Shown one piece after another: positions 42,408 through 50,967 of a DNA stretch of 64,000 bases. Location of the stretch: assembly GCA_900469625.1 (NCBI GenBank), contig UBXV01000031.1, forward strand, positions 1 through 64,000, written 5' to 3'. Positions within the stretch are counted from its first letter, which is position 1. Every line of letters starts with the position of its first letter. This stretch comes from Hyphomicrobiales bacterium (lineage in GTDB: Bacteria; Pseudomonadota; Alphaproteobacteria; Rhizobiales; Rhizobiaceae). A program made the translations under genes and the position numbers. A model generated the notes under the pieces. It was given only the letters and a program-made list of their open reading frames with translations, was not told where the DNA came from and ran no database searches.

Positions 42408-43502
42408 TCAGGCTTTGTTCTTGCGTTTCTGGGGGCGCTCCAGCCGTCGGCCGCGGGCCGGAGCCGAAACCGGCTGAAAGCCGTCCTGCACCGATTTACG
42501 ATCTGTCGGCTCGGATTTCGAGGCCCGGCTGCGAATAATCGTGCGCGCCGACGTTTGCAGTTCCGGCATCGGGTCGTTTTCGAGCGCCGAGAACATCCAG
42601 TCGATGAAGATGCGTACGATTGGCGCGGCCAGAACCTCGTTGCGACAGGCGACGTAAAAGGCGTCGTTGGCTGGAACGGTCAGGTCGAAGGGCGCGATCA
42701 GTTCGCCGCGGGCAATCAGGCTGCCGGCGGTAATGGTGTCGCCAAGGGCGACGCCCTGATTGTGAAGGGCAGCCTCGGTCGAAAGCCGGGCATCGCTCAT
42801 GAAGTGCTGGCGGCCGCGCTGCAGGTCACTGGCGTCGGCGGCCGCCAGCCAGGTGTTCCATTCGCGCCCATCGTCGCCATGCAGCATCACGTGGTCGCGC
42901 AGGTCACGCACCGAGCGCAGCGGCCGCATGTTGAGCAATGTCGGGCTGACGACCGGGAAGAGGGCGAGCCGGCTCCAGAGCTTCGACCAGCATCCCGGCC
43001 AGTTGCCGTCGCCATAGATCAGGCAGACGTCGACATCCGACGCATCGAGATAGGCGGCGTCATTGGAGGCGATCAGCGTCAGGCGCACATCGGGAAACTG
43101 CTCGGTGAACAGATGCAGGCGCGGGATCAGCCAGAACGAGAGGAGGGCGGGCACGCAGGTGATGCGCAGCTCGCCGCTGGTGGTCGGCCGTGTCATGGCG
43201 GCGGTCGCTGCCGCGATCTCGGCAAAGGCGTGGGTGACGGCCGGCAAGAGCAGCGCGCCCTGCGGCGTCAGTTTCAACCGCTTGCCGCCGCGCTCGAACA
43301 GCGTGGCGTTGATCGACAGTTCCAGTGCGCGGATCTGGTGACTGATGGCGCCATGCGTGACGTTCAGCTCGCGGGCTGCGGCCGACACCGAGCCACGGCG
43401 CGCCGTCGCCTCGAAGGCGCGCAAGGGGTTCAGAGGCGGCAGGCGGCTGGACAAATCGACGGGTTCCGGCAGACACAAGTGATGTGAATTTTTCTCACAC
43501 AA
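42408..43502 (-). CDS. LysR-family transcriptional regulator (GcvA-like) with extended basic tail
   Basis: A regulator with the LysR helix-turn-helix (LNPLRAFEATARRGSVSAAA, ELNVTHGAISHQIRALE) and a periplasmic-binding-like effector domain (ELRITCVPALLSFWLIPRLH). It is up to 364 residues, about 60 longer than usual: the C-terminus ends in a Lys/Arg-rich tail (ERPQKRKNKA) with no LysR counterpart. The start is uncertain: the longest frame begins with TTG at 43502 without a clear ribosome site, and later TTG codons are possible. It is divergent from the agmatinase-family gene at 43677 and followed by the aminotransferase, so it probably regulates both. Confidence 0.88.
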   Translation of the reverse strand: MCEKNSHHLCLPEPVDLSSRLPPLNPLRAFEATARRGSVSAAARELNVTHGAISHQIRALELSINATLFERGGKRLKLTPQGALLLPAVTHAFAEIAAATAAMTRPTTSGELRITCVPALLSFWLIPRLHLFTEQFPDVRLTLIASNDAAYLDASDVDVCLIYGDGNWPGCWSKLWSRLALFPVVSPTLLNMRPLRSVRDLRDHVMLHGDDGREWNTWLAAADASDLQRGRQHFMSDARLSTEAALHNQGVALGDTITAGSLIARGELIAPFDLTVPANDAFYVACRNEVLAAPIVRIFIDWMFSALENDPMPELQTSARTIIRSRASKSEPTDRKSVQDGFQPVSAPARGRRLERPQKRKNKA

Positions 43503-43676
43503 AACGCTATAACAATGTCAATTGATTTTCCAGCGGATTTGTCACCTAATGCTGTTCAACAAGGGCAAAAAGCCTGGGGAACCTGATAGAGCCGGAGAGA
43601 ACCGGCCCATCCGCAGATGCTGATCTGCGGCGCCTGCGTGCGCATTCCCCGGCTGGCGTGACGGAGGATTGAAGCG

Positions 43677-44738
43677 ATGGCCTGGGACGATAAGAAGCTT
43701 GGCGAACTCAAGGCGAAATACGGCGAGAGCCATGGCGGCGAACTGTTTGACCCGACCTTCCGCCGCGTCGCCGACAAGATCTTCACCAAGAGCGGCACCC
43801 GGCTTGCGCCCTATTCCGGCATCCCGACCTTCCTGACCGCGCCGCACATGGCAATCGATGCCGACGAGCCCGATTTCGGCAACCTGCAGGTCGCGATCGT
43901 CGGCATTCCGATGGATCTCGGCGTCACCAACCGCCCGGGTTCGCGCTTCGGGCCGCGGGCACTGCGCTCGATCGAGCGCATCGGCCCTTACAACCATGTG
44001 CTCGGCTGCGCGCCGGTTCACGAGCTGCGGGTCGCCGACATTGGCGACGTGCCGTTCCAGAGCCGCTACCGGCTGGAGCTCAGCCATGACGACATCGAAA
44101 AGCGCATCAACCAGATCGTCGATGCCGGCGTCATTCCGTTGTCCGTCGGCGGCGACCATTCGATCACCCATCCGATCCTGAAGGCCGTGGGCAAGAACAA
44201 GCCTGTCGGCATGATCCATATCGATGCGCACTGCGACACCGGCGGCGCCTATGACCTGACCAAGTTCCACCATGGTGGCCCGTTCCGCAACGCTGTTCTC
44301 GACGGCGTGCTCGATCCGACCCGCGTCGTGCAGATCGGCATTCGCGGTTCGGCCGAATATCTCTGGGAGTTCTCCTACGAGTCCGGCATGACCGTGATCC
44401 ATGCGGAGGAAGTGACCGGTCTCGGCATTCCCGCGATCATCGAGAAGGCGAAGAAGATCGTTGGCGACGGCCCGACCTATCTCTCCTTCGATATCGACAG
44501 CCTCGACCCGAGCTTTGCGCCGGGAACCGGCACGCCTGAAGTCGGCGGCCTTACCACCCGCGAAGTGCTGGAATTGATCCGCGGCTTCAAGGGTGTCAAC
44601 CTCGTCGGCGGCGATGTCGTCGAGGTGGCGCCGCAATATGATGCGACGACCAACACGGCGCATGCGGGAGCCCAGGTCCTGTTCGAAATCCTCAGCCTGA
44701 TGGTGTTCAGCCCGGCCGTGACGGGCAAGTCCGCCTGA
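43677..44738 (+). CDS. speB: Agmatinase-family ureohydrolase
   Basis: A 353-residue binuclear manganese hydrolase that splits urea from a guanidino compound, usually agmatine to putrescine. Metal motifs: SVGGDHSITHPI, HIDAHCDTGG, SFDIDSLDPSFAPGTGTPEVGG; KFHHGGPFRNAV and QIGIRG are typical. The N-terminus is longer than in E. coli SpeB. Guanidinobutyrase or guanidinopropionase are possible instead. It begins a run of genes (ABC importers, amidohydrolase) on the same strand with gaps of at most about 130 bases, under a divergent LysR gene. It may therefore feed on imported guanidino compounds. Confidence 0.9.
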   Translation: MAWDDKKLGELKAKYGESHGGELFDPTFRRVADKIFTKSGTRLAPYSGIPTFLTAPHMAIDADEPDFGNLQVAIVGIPMDLGVTNRPGSRFGPRALRSIERIGPYNHVLGCAPVHELRVADIGDVPFQSRYRLELSHDDIEKRINQIVDAGVIPLSVGGDHSITHPILKAVGKNKPVGMIHIDAHCDTGGAYDLTKFHHGGPFRNAVLDGVLDPTRVVQIGIRGSAEYLWEFSYESGMTVIHAEEVTGLGIPAIIEKAKKIVGDGPTYLSFDIDSLDPSFAPGTGTPEVGGLTTREVLELIRGFKGVNLVGGDVVEVAPQYDATTNTAHAGAQVLFEILSLMVFSPAVTGKSA

Positions 44739-44831
44739 CGCCTGAAATGTGATTGTCGGCTGCCGGACTGGAAGCGGCAGCCGACCAGAAAATGCCTACA
44801 ATCAACAATGCTTCCAGACAGGGGAACGACA

Positions 44832-45626
44832 ATGACACTTCAAAAGACAATGAAAGCAGCCTTGGCCGCCGCGCTGATGCTCGGTGCTGCAACCGGTATC
44901 GCGCGTGCCGACGCGCTTGCCGACATCAAATCGGCCGGCGAGATCAAGGTCGGCATCTTCTCGGATTTCCCGCCCTTCTCCTCGGCCAGTGCCGACATGA
45001 GCATCAAGGGTTATGACGTCGACGTCGCCCAGCAGATCGCCGACGGCCTCGGCGTCAAGCTGAACCTCGTCAGCGTCACCGGCCAGAACCGCATTCCCTA
45101 CCTCAATGACAAGCGCGTCGATATCCTGATGAGCGTCGGCTTCTCCAAGGAGCGCGCCGAAGTGATCGACTTCGCCGCCGCCTACGCGCCTTACTACATC
45201 GCCGTCATCGGCCCGGCCGACCTCAAGGTTGCCGGCAAGGACGACCTTGCCGACAAGACCATCGCCGTCAACCGCGGCACGCTGGAAGACACCTCGCTGA
45301 CCGAGGCGGCACCGTCGTCTGCCGCGATCCAGCGCTTCGACAATTACAATGCCGTGATCCAGGCCTTCATCTCAGGCCAGACCCAGCTGATGGTCGTCGG
45401 CAACGACGTCGGCGCGCAGGTACTGGCCCGCCAGGAGGCGCTGAAGCCGGAGCAGAAGTTCCAGCTCCTGACCTCGCCGTCGCATATCGGCCTCAACAAG
45501 AACGAGGAAGCGCTGAAGACGGCGGTCAACGACGCCGTTGCCAAGATGCTGGCCGACGGCAAGCTGAACGCCAGCTCCGAGGCATGGCTGAAGACGCCGC
45601 TCAACCCCGAAAACCTCAAGGACTAA
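44832..45626 (+). CDS. ABC importer substrate-binding protein, polar amino acid type
   Basis: A 264-residue periplasmic protein of family 3. The signal peptide MKAALAAALMLGAATGIARA precedes DALADIKSAGEIKVGIFSDF. KGYDVDVAQQIADGLGVKL and RVDILMSVGFSKERAEVIDF are class motifs. Start at 44832 after GGGGAA. It follows the ureohydrolase by 93 bases and precedes two HisM/GlnP-type permeases, so arginine, agmatine or another guanidino/amino compound is a reasonable ligand, unproven. Confidence 0.9.
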   Translation: MTLQKTMKAALAAALMLGAATGIARADALADIKSAGEIKVGIFSDFPPFSSASADMSIKGYDVDVAQQIADGLGVKLNLVSVTGQNRIPYLNDKRVDILMSVGFSKERAEVIDFAAAYAPYYIAVIGPADLKVAGKDDLADKTIAVNRGTLEDTSLTEAAPSSAAIQRFDNYNAVIQAFISGQTQLMVVGNDVGAQVLARQEALKPEQKFQLLTSPSHIGLNKNEEALKTAVNDAVAKMLADGKLNASSEAWLKTPLNPENLKD

Positions 45627-45689
45627 TCCGCTCTTGACGCCCACGGGGACTTGACGTCTCCGTGGGGTTTTCGGGGAAAGGTTGCGACG

Positions 45690-46358
45690 ATGGGTTACAG
45701 CCTCGATTTCGGGTGGCTTCGGGATGCCGCGGGCGCGATCGCCCATGGCGCCTTGATGACGCTCTTCCTGATCGCCTGCACCACGGTGTTCGGCATCCTG
45801 ATCAGCATTCTCTTCGCCGCCGCCCGCCGCAGCCGCTACGGCGTGCTGCGCAAGGCGGTCGCCGTCTATGTCGAGGTGATCCGCAACACACCGTTTCTGG
45901 TGCAGCTGTTCTTCATCTTCTTCGGCCTGCCGAGCATCGGCATCCGGCTCGATCCGGTCGTTGCCGCGATCCTGGCGATGACGCTCAACATGGCGGCCTA
46001 CACCACCGAGATCGTCGGTGCCGGCCTCGACGCCGTGCCGAAAGGCCAGGGCGAGGCGGCCTATGCGCTCGGCCTCAGGCCAAGGCAGGTGTTCGTCAAG
46101 ATCATCCTGCCGCAGGCGCTGAAGGTGATCTTTCCGGCGCTGATCAGCCAGGTGATCATCATGATGCTGGAATCGGCCGTCGTCTCGCAGATCGCGGTGC
46201 GCGAGCTTGCCCATGAGGCCGATCTCCTGCAGGCGCGCACGTTCCGCTCCTTCGAGACCTATTTCGTCGTCACGCTGATTTATCTCGCTCTGTCGATGGC
46301 GATCCGCCGTCTGTTCGTCGCCGGCGGCCGGCGTGTTCTGGGAGCAGGCGTGTCATGA
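45690..46358 (+). CDS. ABC importer permease, polar amino acid type (first)
   Basis: A 222-residue permease of the HisM/GlnP class with FLIACTTVFGILISILFAAA, VIRNTPFLVQLFFIFFGLP and the EAA loop GQGEAAYALGLRPRQVFVKI. The start at 45690 (MGYSLDF) follows GGGAAAGG and gives the usual length; the frame is open from 45651. It overlaps the second permease by four bases. Confidence 0.92.
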   Translation: MGYSLDFGWLRDAAGAIAHGALMTLFLIACTTVFGILISILFAAARRSRYGVLRKAVAVYVEVIRNTPFLVQLFFIFFGLPSIGIRLDPVVAAILAMTLNMAAYTTEIVGAGLDAVPKGQGEAAYALGLRPRQVFVKIILPQALKVIFPALISQVIIMMLESAVVSQIAVRELAHEADLLQARTFRSFETYFVVTLIYLALSMAIRRLFVAGGRRVLGAGVS

Positions 46359-47002
46359 TCGAATTCACCCTCTGGGATATCGTTCGCAATCTCATCTTTG
46401 CCACCCGCTGGACGGTGCTCCTTTCGGCCGTCGCCTTTGCCGGTGGTGCTGCCGTCGGCCTGATGATCCTGTTTGCCCGCATCTCTAAACAAAAATGGCT
46501 GCGTCGCTTCGGCTCGGGCTACATCGCGCTGTTTCAGGGCACGCCCTTGCTGATGCAGTTGTTCCTGATGTTCTTCGGCCTGCCGATGCTCGGCTTTCGC
46601 ATCGAGCCGTGGACGGCAGCGGCGCTGGGGCTGACCTTTTACGCCAGCGCCTATCTCGCCGAGATCTGGCGCGGCGGCGTCGAGGCATTGCCGCTCGGCC
46701 AGTGGGACGCCGGCGCCAGCCTCGGGCTGCACCGTCTGCAGGAACTGCGGCTGGTGATCCTGCCGCAGGCCTTTGCGATTACCCGGCCGCCGGCCGTCGG
46801 CTTTCTCGTCCAGCTCATCAAGAGCACGGCGCTGACGTCGATCATCGGCTTCGAAGAGCTTCTCAGAACTGCCAATGCGATCAATAATGCTACCTTCGAA
46901 CCTTTCACGGTCTATGGGCTGGTTGCGGTGATCTTCTTCGTGCTGTGTTATCCGCTGACACAATATGCACGCATGCTGGAGCGCAAAATACCCGCGCACT
47001 GA
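46355..47002 (+). CDS. ABC importer permease, polar amino acid type (second)
   Basis: A 215-residue permease of the HisQ/GlnP class: ATRWTVLLSAVAFAGGAAVG, YIALFQGTPLLMQLFLMFFG, EAA loop LGQWDAGASLGLHRLQELRL, and LVQLIKSTALTSIIGFEELL. It overlaps the first permease. No GlnQ/HisP-type ATPase gene follows; the next genes belong to a polyamine-type importer whose ATPase at 48282 would have to serve both, or an ATPase from elsewhere is used. Confidence 0.92.
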   Translation: MIEFTLWDIVRNLIFATRWTVLLSAVAFAGGAAVGLMILFARISKQKWLRRFGSGYIALFQGTPLLMQLFLMFFGLPMLGFRIEPWTAAALGLTFYASAYLAEIWRGGVEALPLGQWDAGASLGLHRLQELRLVILPQAFAITRPPAVGFLVQLIKSTALTSIIGFEELLRTANAINNATFEPFTVYGLVAVIFFVLCYPLTQYARMLERKIPAH

Positions 47003-47072
47003 GACCGAAAATGTGCAAGAAATCAACGAGAACAGGGAACAAGGCGGATCACCGCCGAAACAAAGGAGACAG

Positions 47073-48155
47073 ATGATGATCACCACTTCCATCAAGCGCC
47101 GCACGCTGCTCGGCGCGGGTCTTGCCGGCGCCTCGATGCTGGCGATGCCCTCGGTGCTGCGCGCCCAGGACAAGTCGCTGAAGGTCGGCGTCTACGGCGG
47201 CTACTTCAAGACGTCGTTCGACAAGAACATCTTCCCGGAATTCACCAAGGCGACGGGCATTGCGGTCGAATCGATCGCCGAGCCGACCGGCGAAGCCTGG
47301 CTCGTCCAGCTCGAACAGGCAGCCCGCGCCGGCCAGGCGCCCGCCGACGTTTCGATGATGTCGCAGGTTGCGATGCTGAAGGGCCAGTCGACCCAGCTGT
47401 GGACGCCGATCGACATGGCGAAGATCAAGAACGGCTCGAACCTGCTCGACCGCTTCGTCAACAAGTACCCGGATGGCCGGGTTGCCGGCATCGGCGCCGT
47501 CTCCTGGTACATCACGCTGGTCACCAACACCGACGTCTACAAGGAAGCGCCGACCTCCTGGGCTGCGTTCTGGGATCCGGCGAATGCCGACAAGCTCGGC
47601 CTGCTGGCGCTGGTTTCCAACTCGTTCCTGCTCGAAGTGACCGCCAAGACCTTCTTCGGCGGCACCAATGCGCTCGACACCGAAGAGGGCATCCTCAAGG
47701 TCTTCGACAAGCTCGCCGAAGTGAAGCCGAACGTCCGGCTCTGGTACCGCGACGAGGCGCAGTTCGAGCAGTCGCTGAAGTCGGGCGAAATCCCGATGGG
47801 TCAGTACTACCACGACGTCACCGGCCTTGCGGCTGCCGACGGCAATCCGGTGCGCTCGACCTTCCCGAAGGAAGGCGGCATCCAGGATTCCGGTTGCTGG
47901 GCGCTGTCGCGCGCGTCGCAGAAGTCCGAGGAAGCGCATGTCTTCATCGACTACATGTGCCAGCCTTCGATCCAGGCGACGCTGTCGCGCAAGGTCGGCA
48001 CGTCGCCGACGGTCAAGCGCGAAGTCACCGACCTGACCGACAAGGAATTCGCAGCCGTTTCGTCCGACATCGAGCCGATCGTGCCGCGTTACGACCTCTA
48101 CCAGTCGAAGTCCGATTGGCTGAACCAGAAGTGGACCGAGCTGATCGTCGGCTGA
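47073..48155 (+). CDS. ABC importer substrate-binding protein, spermidine/putrescine type, Tat-exported
   Basis: A 360-residue PotD/PotF-type protein. The N-terminus has a twin-arginine signal (SIKRRTLLGAGLAGASMLA, ending near VLRAQ). The mature part has LKVGVYGGYFKTSFDKNIFP, AISWYI-like GAVSWYITLVTNTDVY, and DYMCQPSIQATLSRKVG. The start at 47073 has AAGGAGA. It follows the amino-acid-type permeases by 70 bases and precedes its own ATPase and permeases. Tat export suggests folding in the cytoplasm before secretion. Confidence 0.9.
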   Translation: MMITTSIKRRTLLGAGLAGASMLAMPSVLRAQDKSLKVGVYGGYFKTSFDKNIFPEFTKATGIAVESIAEPTGEAWLVQLEQAARAGQAPADVSMMSQVAMLKGQSTQLWTPIDMAKIKNGSNLLDRFVNKYPDGRVAGIGAVSWYITLVTNTDVYKEAPTSWAAFWDPANADKLGLLALVSNSFLLEVTAKTFFGGTNALDTEEGILKVFDKLAEVKPNVRLWYRDEAQFEQSLKSGEIPMGQYYHDVTGLAAADGNPVRSTFPKEGGIQDSGCWALSRASQKSEEAHVFIDYMCQPSIQATLSRKVGTSPTVKREVTDLTDKEFAAVSSDIEPIVPRYDLYQSKSDWLNQKWTELIVG

Positions 48156-48180
48156 TTGCGACGACCAACCTCCTCGCCTC

Positions 48181-48262
48181 GGGCGGGGAGGGCCCATGCT
48201 GACTGACGGGGAGGGCCGCACGGGCTACTCCCCGCCCTTGCCCCTCCTATGGTGAGGAGGGG
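48181..48262. repeat. Palindromic intergenic element between binding protein and ATPase genes
   Basis: GGGCGGGGAG (48181-48190) is complementary to CTCCCCGCCC (48228-48237), and CCCCTCCT (48241-48248) to AGGAGGGG (48255-48262). The two hairpins fill the 126-base gap after the binding-protein gene. It may be a rhizobial dispersed palindrome acting as mRNA stabiliser or attenuator. Confidence 0.6.
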
Positions 48263-48281
48263 ATATTTCCGCGGAGAGACA

Positions 48282-49319
48282 ATGTCCGGACTTGCCCTTC
48301 AAAACGTCGTCAAGGAATTCGGGTCCTTCAGAGCCGTCAACAATGTCGAGCTCAACGTACCGCATGGGACGTTCGTCTGCATGCTCGGGCCCTCCGGCTG
48401 CGGCAAGACCACGCTTCTGCGCATGATCGCCGGCCTTGACCTGCCGACCGGTGGTGCCATCAAGCTCGATGGCGACGACATCACCCATGTGCCGACGCAC
48501 AAGCGCAATCTCGGCATGGTGTTCCAGTCGCTGGCGCTGTTTCCGCATCTGACCGTCGGCGAAAACATCGCCTATCCCTTGCGCATCCGCGGTGCGGCAA
48601 AGGAAGACCAGAAGAAGCGGGTCGACGAGCTGCTGTCGATGATCCATCTCACCGGCTATGCCGACAGGCCGGTGGCCAAACTTTCCGGCGGCCAACGCCA
48701 GCGCGTGGCGATTGCCCGGGCACTGGCGATTTCGCCCAAGCTCTTCCTGCTCGATGAGCCGCTTTCGGCGCTCGACGCCAAACTGCGCGAGGCCATGCAG
48801 GTGGAATTGCGCCAGCTCCAGCAGAAGCTGGGGATCACCACCATCGTCGTCACCCACGACCAGCGCGAGGCGATGACCATGGCCGACACCGTCGTCGTCA
48901 TGAACGGCGGCGAAATCCGCCAGGCCGCTTCGCCGATCGAGATCTACCGTCGCCCGGCCGACAGCTTCGTTGCCGACTTCATCGGCCAGACCAATCTTCT
49001 CGAGGTGCAGGCCGACAGCGCCGGCCGCGTCGAGGTCCTGGGACAGCCGATTGCCGGTCTCGCCTTGCCGGCAGGCGCTTCCAAGGGAACGCTGTCGGTT
49101 CGCCCCGAGGATGTGCACCTGACGGCACCGGGCGCCGGCGCGCTTTCCGGCAAGGTCACGTTCGTGCGCGATCTCGGCGGCACGATCGAAACCTTCGTCG
49201 ATATCGCCGGCCGCCAGATCGTCGCGGTCTCGACGCCGCGCGCCCGGCCCGATGTCACCGTCGGCCAGGAGGTCGGTATCGCGCTTACGCCTGATGTTTG
49301 CGTGGTCCTGAAGAAATGA
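48282..49319 (+). CDS. ABC importer ATPase, spermidine/putrescine type
   Basis: A 345-residue ATPase with TOBE domain: Walker A GPSGCGKTT, FQSLALFPHL, signature LSGGQRQRV, Walker B LFLLDEPLSALD, VTHDQREAM. It starts at 48282 (MSGLALQNV) after GGAGAG; the open frame from 48249 crosses the palindromic element. Its stop overlaps the next permease by four bases. It is the only ATPase gene for two sets of permeases in this operon. Confidence 0.92.
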   Translation: MSGLALQNVVKEFGSFRAVNNVELNVPHGTFVCMLGPSGCGKTTLLRMIAGLDLPTGGAIKLDGDDITHVPTHKRNLGMVFQSLALFPHLTVGENIAYPLRIRGAAKEDQKKRVDELLSMIHLTGYADRPVAKLSGGQRQRVAIARALAISPKLFLLDEPLSALDAKLREAMQVELRQLQQKLGITTIVVTHDQREAMTMADTVVVMNGGEIRQAASPIEIYRRPADSFVADFIGQTNLLEVQADSAGRVEVLGQPIAGLALPAGASKGTLSVRPEDVHLTAPGAGALSGKVTFVRDLGGTIETFVDIAGRQIVAVSTPRARPDVTVGQEVGIALTPDVCVVLKK

Positions 49320-50170
49320 GACGCGAACCGCCCCAAAAACTCGGCGATTACGCCCCGCTTTTCTTTCCCGCAGCGATGCTGACGATCTTCTTCGTCGTGC
49401 CCTTCGGCACGATGATCGCCGTCAGCTTCTTCCAGCGCCTGCAGGGCGGCTTCTATACGCCGGCCTTCGTCTTCGACAATTATGCCCGGTTCCTGTCCGC
49501 CTTCTTCGGCGGCGTGCTCGGCTTTTCGCTGTTTCTCGCGGTGACCGTGGCGATCTGCTGCGTCGTGCTGGCGCTGCCCTTCACCTACATGCTGACGCGC
49601 ATGAGCCGAAAGGTCCAGGTGGTCTGGCTCGTGGCGCTCCTGTCGATCCTGTCGCTGTCGGAGGTGATCATCGGCTTTGCCTGGTCGACGCTGTTTTCGC
49701 GCACCGCAGGGATTACCAATATTCTCGTGGCGCTCGGCATCATGAGCGAGGCAAAGGCGCTGACGCCGAGCTTCGGCGCGGTCCTGACCGGCATGGTGTA
49801 CCAGGCTTTCCCCTACACGGTGCTGGTGCTCTTCCCGGCCCTCGTGCGGCTGGACCCGACGCTGACGGAGGCTGCCCGCACACTCGGCGCATCGCCGCTC
49901 AAGGCTTTCTTCACCGTCGTCGTGCCGGCGCTCAGAAACACCCTTACCGCAACGCTGATCATGGTGTTCATCTTCGCGCTCGGCTCCTACCTGTTGCCGC
50001 AATTGCTCGGGCGACCGCAGCACTGGACGCTGTCGGTGCTGATCACCGACCAGGCGATCTACCAGTCGAACATGCCTTTCGCCGCGGCGATGGCGGTGTT
50101 CCTCGTCCTGGTGACACTTGGGCTGGTCGCACTCACCGTGATTGCCGGACGCAAGGGAGAAGCGGCATGA
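49316..50170 (+). CDS. ABC importer permease, spermidine/putrescine type (PotB-like, second system)
   Basis: A 284-residue permease with FPAAMLTIFFVVPFGTMIAV, EAA-type loop TLTEAARTLGASPLKAFFTV and GSYLLPQLLGRPQHWTLSVL. ATG at 49316 overlaps the ATPase stop (ATGA). It overlaps the PotC-like gene by four bases. Confidence 0.91.
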   Translation: MRREPPQKLGDYAPLFFPAAMLTIFFVVPFGTMIAVSFFQRLQGGFYTPAFVFDNYARFLSAFFGGVLGFSLFLAVTVAICCVVLALPFTYMLTRMSRKVQVVWLVALLSILSLSEVIIGFAWSTLFSRTAGITNILVALGIMSEAKALTPSFGAVLTGMVYQAFPYTVLVLFPALVRLDPTLTEAARTLGASPLKAFFTVVVPALRNTLTATLIMVFIFALGSYLLPQLLGRPQHWTLSVLITDQAIYQSNMPFAAAMAVFLVLVTLGLVALTVIAGRKGEAA

Positions 50171-50967
50171 GCTCGATCTTCCGCAAGGCCTATTTCTTCC
50201 TGATCGGGCTGTTCCTGGCGCTGCCGATCATCGTCGTTGCCGGCGTCTCGGTCAACGCCAAGCAGACGCTCGCCTTCCCGCCGCAGGGCTTTTCGCTCTC
50301 CTGGTACGGCGAGATCTTCTTCAACCCGGAATGGCGCAACGCGCTGTTTGCCTCCGTCACGCTGGCACTGCTGTCGGCAGCGCTCGCGGTCGCCATCGCG
50401 CTGCCGCTCGCCTGGTTCCTCTGGCGGCGGATCGCGCCCTGGGCCAATGTCTTCCAGGTGCTCGGCGTAGCACCCTTCACGCTGCCGCCCGTCATCACCG
50501 CACTCGGCCTGCTCACCTTCTGGGCGACGGTCGGCTTTTACGGCCAGCCATGGACCGCGGTCGTGAGCCACGCGATCTTCTTCGTCACCTTGCCGCTCGT
50601 GACCCTGTCGCTCGGCTTCACGTCGATCGACCGGTCGCTGGTCGAAGCTGCCTCGACCATGGGCGCTGACGAGCGCACGATCTTCCGCACCGTCGTGCTG
50701 CCGCTGATCCTGCCCTACATCGTCTCGGGCTACGCCTTCGCCTTCGTGCTCTCGCTCAACGAATATATCGTCGCCTACATGACCGTCGGCTTCACCATGG
50801 AAACGCTGCCGATCAAGATCTTCAACGCGCTTCGCTACGGCTACACGCCGACCATGGCGTCGGTGACCGTGCTGTTCGTCACCACGGCCGCCGTGATTTT
50901 CGGTCTCGTTGCCCGTTTCGGCGACCTGCCGAAGCTGCTTGGCGCCATGTCATCGGATGGAAAATGA
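50167..50967 (+). CDS. ABC importer permease, spermidine/putrescine type (PotC-like, second system)
   Basis: A 266-residue permease: AYFFLIGLFLALPIIVVAGV, EAA-type loop SLVEAASTMGADERTIFRTV, and YAFAFVLSLNEYIVAYMTVG. It overlaps the upstream permease by four bases and the amidohydrolase gene downstream by four, so the hydrolase is translationally coupled to the importer. Confidence 0.91.
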   Translation: MSSIFRKAYFFLIGLFLALPIIVVAGVSVNAKQTLAFPPQGFSLSWYGEIFFNPEWRNALFASVTLALLSAALAVAIALPLAWFLWRRIAPWANVFQVLGVAPFTLPPVITALGLLTFWATVGFYGQPWTAVVSHAIFFVTLPLVTLSLGFTSIDRSLVEAASTMGADERTIFRTVVLPLILPYIVSGYAFAFVLSLNEYIVAYMTVGFTMETLPIKIFNALRYGYTPTMASVTVLFVTTAAVIFGLVARFGDLPKLLGAMSSDGK

